From Ophiodon elongatus (lineage: Eukaryota > Chordata > Actinopteri > Perciformes > Hexagrammidae): 64,000 nt of DNA. The position numbers and the translations under genes are program-made. The notes under the pieces were generated by a model. That model saw only the letters and a program-made list of their open reading frames with translations. It was not told where the DNA came from and searched no databases. Positions 59,301 to 64,000 of this stretch are shown here, in pieces. Location of the stretch: NCBI GenBank assembly GCA_016806645.1, contig JACSYO010002054.1, positions 238,501-302,500 on the forward strand. Reading direction: 5' to 3'. Position 1 is the stretch's first letter. Every line of letters begins with the position of its first letter.

Positions 59301-62300
59301 ATAAAACTGCTCCAAGGATATCTTTCATATTCTAACTCGACAGAACCTTTGCATTTTAAAATTGTCTTTTTTTCGAACATAAAGTATCATTGCTCAGTTG
59401 TCATGTATTGACACGATGCACTTTGATTTCCAATACGGAGGTTTTTAATCCTTTCCATCTTGGAAAAAGACAAGAAAAAGATTGTTATTGGCTAATTTGT
59501 AAGCATAATCAGAGTTGATTATGTAGATTAGTTCATTTTTTTTTTCATCCAGACCATAAGGACAGGAATCTGCGTGGAACACTTTCTTCTTTAGTTCACC
59601 TCGCCCTGGGGCAAAATGCCTCTGCGTCCTGCAAGTGTCTACCGTCACTTCGATGCTCCAACTACGAGGGAAGGACTAATCACTCTGCGTGTCAATACCG
59701 TTGGATGTGTATTTCCACTCTCATTAAAGACACTAACGGACTTTTGCATCCTGTAATTTGACGGACTGCTCAGCCCTTAATGAAGACGTTGTATACATGG
59801 GTTGCCATCCATAACAGGGCCTGGTTCTTTCAGCAGCGAGTTGCTCATTAGAACTCTCACTGTCACAGCTGAAATGCTGTTGCTGTGGTAAATACATTTC
59901 CAAGCACAAGCAGGCTGTAAAACACGGACCAAACAAACAAGAGAAAACATAAAACATGCCGGGTGTTAACAGTGTTTGTGTATGATGGTGAGAGGTACTA
60001 AGTAGCTGTTCATCTACATTACACTCAGTAGGAAAACCTTTTAATGATAGAATTGAACCAATACTTGACTTTTAGAAAATTATGTTTTTTATTCACCTAT
60101 TAGTATATTAAAATCCAATATAATAAATATGATATATGATGCAGTTAATCTATCTAGTCATATATCTATATATTTTTTTTTTACGAAACGGAGGGGAGGG
60201 TTAACGGGGAGCAACAGGGAGAAGAAAAGAAGGTGGGATTAGCACAAGAGGCCAGATGGCAGAGCGAGGGAGTTCAGATGGAGCCCTGGGCAGCCAGAGC
60301 TGGGGAGGAGAGCAGAGCAGATGGGAGGATGAGAGGCCTCATAAAACCATATTACCACCGGTATTACCGTTGTCATGATCACAGGAACCATACCAGCACA
60401 GCGATGAAGCTTATTATGTCAAACATTAGATGCCGAAGGACCCGGGGCTGACTGATGGGGAAGTACTTGGGGCGGAGGCGGGGAGAGAGAGGCTCCAAAT
60501 GAGAATATTTACTCGTTTGATCTAGTTGATGCGGAGTATGGAGATAAGCACCTCCTCAGTTGGCAATCAGTGGCAAATGTAGGCTGCTTCAAACCAGCTT
60601 TAGAGAGAGTGTCTTCCTACTCGGAGAAAGGTGGACTGAAGTGGGACCTTGCATCAGAACTTTCCACGTAGCTCTATTTACCGGCACTCAGCACAACAGT
60701 TATTATAACATCCAAAATGCACTAATGCAACACACACACACATCTCAGGATCAGCTCTCGCACCTTAACACTGACAACATTAGACTCCCAACATTTATTC
60801 ACTCATTACACAACGATTTAATTAACATGAACAGCAGGTAGAGTTACGATTTGTATCACTATTGTCTGTGAAGTATCTTCCATTTATTTAGCATAAACCA
60901 AGATTCCACGACAATTTATTCCACGGACAAGACTACCTTACTGTAAAGGTCATAGAAATGCTGCAAGATGCTTCAACAGGTTTCGTGTTTTGTTTACCAG
61001 AGAGTAAATCAAAGTGCACAAAATGAAGGCAATTCCACCAATGCGATACACAACTACACATAGAAATACAAGTTGGTTAGTCTTCAGCGTTTAGCCACAA
61101 GTTCACATTCACACCACACCTTATGTCCTCTCTTCTAATACCTGATCCATCCCTGTCCAGACATACAGCGTTCATTTTGTCCCAGAGGGCCATGTGATCG
61201 TGTGGCTGGGGGTCATTAACTTTCCACCTCCATGAGGAAGGTTATTCCTCGATGAAGGTGGAAGTAGTAGTGACTCCATCCCTGGATGGGCTGTAAACCA
61301 GTCAAGCTCTATGAGAGACTGCTGAAACCCCACATCGTCCCATACAGTTACACAATGGCACTTTACTTCACCTGGCACAAGTCTTTCATAGAAGTCACCA
61401 AGGAATCAAAGTAGGCGCTCCGTGTTACATGTCCCAATTAAGGCCGATGCTATTAACGCCCAGGTGTCGGAAGGCAACGCTACTATTTAAACGAGACAGA
61501 AGAGGGAGAGAGGCTCCATTCGCTGCTGAGGTAGTCATCACTCCACTATATCTGTACGTAGCAAAACGTCGTTTGATGCTATATTAATCTCTGAATATTG
61601 AATACAGAAAGTTCAAGGATTTGAAGAAAACTAGAAATGCAAAATCAGAGTAATAAAAAATGGATGAAATGAGAGATATACATTAAATTAAGGCATACAG
61701 TACTTAACGTGAAAGCAGTTATTCTAACCTCTATTCCATGGATGTAATAAAATAGAGATTCTATGGCATAACCAGGTCATCAAAGCAATAAAGCATTCTC
61801 CTCAGAACACTTTGGGATACATGTTTGTGAAACCGGGTGCCCACAATACACGTGATGGTGTGCTCGACTACGTTTTTAAATGCTGGTGACCAGAGGCTCA
61901 ATCCAAGTGCAGCTCAGTGCAACATAAAGCAGTGCCTGAAATTATGAAATGAATGGATGGAACATTTCACTCCTGTTCAATCAGCTGAAAGAAGATGTTT
62001 CATACATTCCTCGAGCAAGTATGGATGATGTTATTTGTAGAGATTACTCATTAATTTAGCCGGGTGCAACCTCAGCATTTACAATTGAAGTCGGTTGTGT
62101 ATTTTGATGTTAATACTAGATTAAATTAATTTGATCAAAAGGAAAGAAGTAAAAGCATAAGTGATCATTTTGAGAGAGGTCTTGTCCTTGTCCTTCACCA
62201 ACTCAAGCAAGCTGAAACAAAAAATTAAATAAAGATTAAATGTTTTTTCATGGGTAGTTTTTTGCTGCAAAGAAAGGGAGAAAGAAGTGCACATTCATGT

Positions 62301-62845
62301 TTGATATGAATGTGCAGTCAGTAAATCAATAACCCTGAAGACTGAATAGACAAGTGTGTCACAAACAACAAAATACAGCAACAGTAAATTCAAGAAGTGT
62401 AACATCACATCACTGGACACAGTGCTTGAATGACGGGTGACTGAGCTCATGCAGGTGTCGATGCAAAAACACCACAGCGATGGCAGCTTACCATCACAAA
62501 TGGTGACAGCTTAAAAGAAAGAGGATATTGCTTCTCCGTGATGGCTTTCTACCTGCCAGTGAATGACAATAAATTTTCCCGAAGCTCAAGGTGAGCTCGA
62601 GATGAAACGCAGCAGAGGAAACTGAAGAGGTGGCACCTGCGATCTGTATGAAAGTGTAACACTTGTGTATTGAAGATGAAGAAATATGTGTTTGCATGTG
62701 TTCCTTTGTATCGCCGCGCTCTTGCAGTTCCACAAAGGCTGTCAAAGCATAACAGCTCTTTATTTCCTCGACGGATTGCACGAAACACGTGTGTTATACA
62801 TGCACACCATTTAGGTATGCATATGATTATGAGTGTGTGTCAGAG

Positions 62846-62848
<3 letters not shown>
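53346..62848. other. Long stretch without a supportable gene
   Basis: Open frames such as 54319-54741 (140 codons, plus), 55398-55727 (minus) and 59024-59335 (plus) show no recognised domain. Around 54415-54450 CCATCCATCTATTTTCAAG and GCTTATCCTGGTTG resemble the decayed CCATCCATTTTCT...GCTTATCC repeat found in many fish, too short to assign. An octamer ATGCAAAT lies at 58061-58068. T runs occur at 56690-56701. 60180-60480 is a purine-rich, GC-raised block. Confidence 0.4.
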
Positions 62849-62937
<89 letters not shown>

Positions 62938-62938
62938 C
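62849..62938. repeat. (TG)n microsatellite, about 43 units
   Basis: One of the longest pure dinucleotide arrays in the window, ending GTGCGTGCAC. It creates the Cys-Val open frames at 62670-62948, 62789-62992 and 62833-63048, which are not genes. Confidence 0.97.
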
Positions 62939-63699
62939 ACACATCTGAGCATGGAGTCATGTCAAGTGCATTTCCAGGTATTTGTCATTTAATTGCATTG
63001 GGGCTTGCATTCAGCAGTATTAGAATGTGGATGGGGACACACCTCTGATGAATAATACAACAAGTTCATAAAAGGGGCTTCCAATGAGCTTAGCTACCTA
63101 GCACTAACAGAGCAGAAAAAGAAAAAAAAAAGAAAGCTGTTGGAGGAAATGTTTGAGCGCAAGGTGTCATGAATATTTGAAGAGGTTTTTGAAAAATTCA
63201 GCGTTGCTTCACCAGCTTGAAGGTCACATCCCCGTCGTGATGTTTGTGCCCCTTCAAAAGGGGAAAATGAGTTATTATTCATTGCTTAGCTAAGATCGGT
63301 TACAGATATTGCTTGCCATGCAATACCTGGGCCAGTACTGAAGGTGGACCAGTACTCAGTGAACTTCAATAACGCAGAGACCTCGGCGTAGATCTGAACC
63401 TAAGCATTTAATTTAATTTATGCTCTTCCACCTCTCACATGATCTCTGAGGCCAAAGACACTGTTAAACAGCATACGATGAGTCCAAATTCAGCAGAAGT
63501 CTATTTACACTTTTGAGGTTGCAGGAAACAATCATTTGAGATATTCTGTAAGTCTATAATAAGACAGGGGCTTGTTCCTGGCTAAAAGTAGAGTCCAGAC
63601 GTTTGAAACTGTGGCCTCATCTAGTCTGATCCCTCACCTCGAAGGCTGAAACCTCCACACTGAATGCAATCAGTTGTTTCTGTCATGTAATACACTCTT
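62939..63699. other. Non-coding stretch without recognisable gene
   Basis: Contains an A-rich run at 63115-63135. No gene or repeat boundary is identified. Confidence 0.5.
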
Positions 63700-64000
63700 T
63701 TTGTGTCTACTTGTAATCACGAATTCATCAACGTTATGATAAATGTAAAAGCATCTCCTCTTGCTAATTAGGCCTGTGCAATTACTCATTTGTGCTTTTC
63801 ATCGTTTCAGCATGCACCTCTAAATGTCTTCTGGCAAATATCTTACAAGATAATTACTAGGTTTGGAATATGATCAATAAAAAAGCAATTAGCAAAGGAA
63901 TTTAGATCTCTTTAATTATTGATCACTTCCCTCGGGAGTCTGGACCTGTGCGGCACATTCAATCATTTGGTTCGCCAAACATTGTCACGCAGAGCTTTGA
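63700..64000. other. Candidate conserved non-coding block at the right edge
   Basis: CTTGCTAATTAGG, GCAATTACTCATTTG, ACAAGATAATTACTAGG, AAGCAATTAGC and CTTTAATTATTGATCAC give five homeodomain-type TAAT/ATTA cores in about 170 bases. The sequence is complex and free of repeats, and it continues past the window edge. Regulatory function is inferred from texture only. Confidence 0.3.

Noticed and set aside
62670..63048. Three overlapping plus-strand frames
   Set aside because: All are Cys-Val read-through of the (TG)n array.

Overview
This 64-kb window looks like a piece of a teleost fish nuclear genome, probably from a percomorph-type fish. The evidence is indirect but consistent. There are many long (CA)n/(TG)n and (TA)n microsatellites. 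There is a tRNA-derived SINE with an intact A box and B box, of a kind common in spiny-rayed fishes. There are hAT-type DNA transposon remnants and a foldback MITE. CTAACGTTAG-like motifs of the sort scattered through fish repeats recur. I found no convincing protein-coding exon, rRNA gene, tRNA gene, CRISPR array or bacterial-style operon. The open frames over 100 codons are either simple-sequence read-through or lie in sequence with no recognisable protein. The window is best read as intergenic sequence (a gene desert) or part of a very large intron.

Layout. 1-3.3 kb is unique sequence plus a 0.55-kb dispersed repeat (755-1315) whose inverted partner lies 25 kb away (25938-26488). 3.3-20 kb is the microsatellite-rich part. 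It holds eight long CA/TG tracts, two TA tracts, several G-rich runs, a MITE-like element (8987-9652), the SINE (9944-10235) and a 19-unit minisatellite with a 17-bp period (18606-18926). 20-29.8 kb is mostly unique and contains blocks whose motif content (octamer, homeodomain and CCAAT-type sites) resembles conserved non-coding elements. 29.8-31.1 kb holds two DNA transposon derivatives almost side by side: a 299-bp hAT-type MITE with a near-perfect 8-bp target duplication, and a ~0.7-kb foldback element. 31.1-48 kb is again mostly unique, with one likely LINE 3' end (42440-42797).

48.1-53.3 kb is the most structured part. A ~0.5-kb segment is duplicated (48117-48611 and 49300-49798) on either side of a ~0.68-kb segment, and a diverged copy of that middle segment recurs at 52735-53345. 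Between them lies a hAT element remnant (about 50955-51492) that keeps the start of a transposase reading frame, a shifted Cys-x2-Cys knuckle and one terminal inverted repeat. 53.3-64 kb is unique sequence with one large (TG)n tract (62849-62938) and an AT-rich regulatory-looking block at the right edge.

No genes act together here. What function the window has is most likely cis-regulatory, and that can only be tested by alignment to other fish and tetrapod genomes. Repeat family names are given only at the level the sequence supports.
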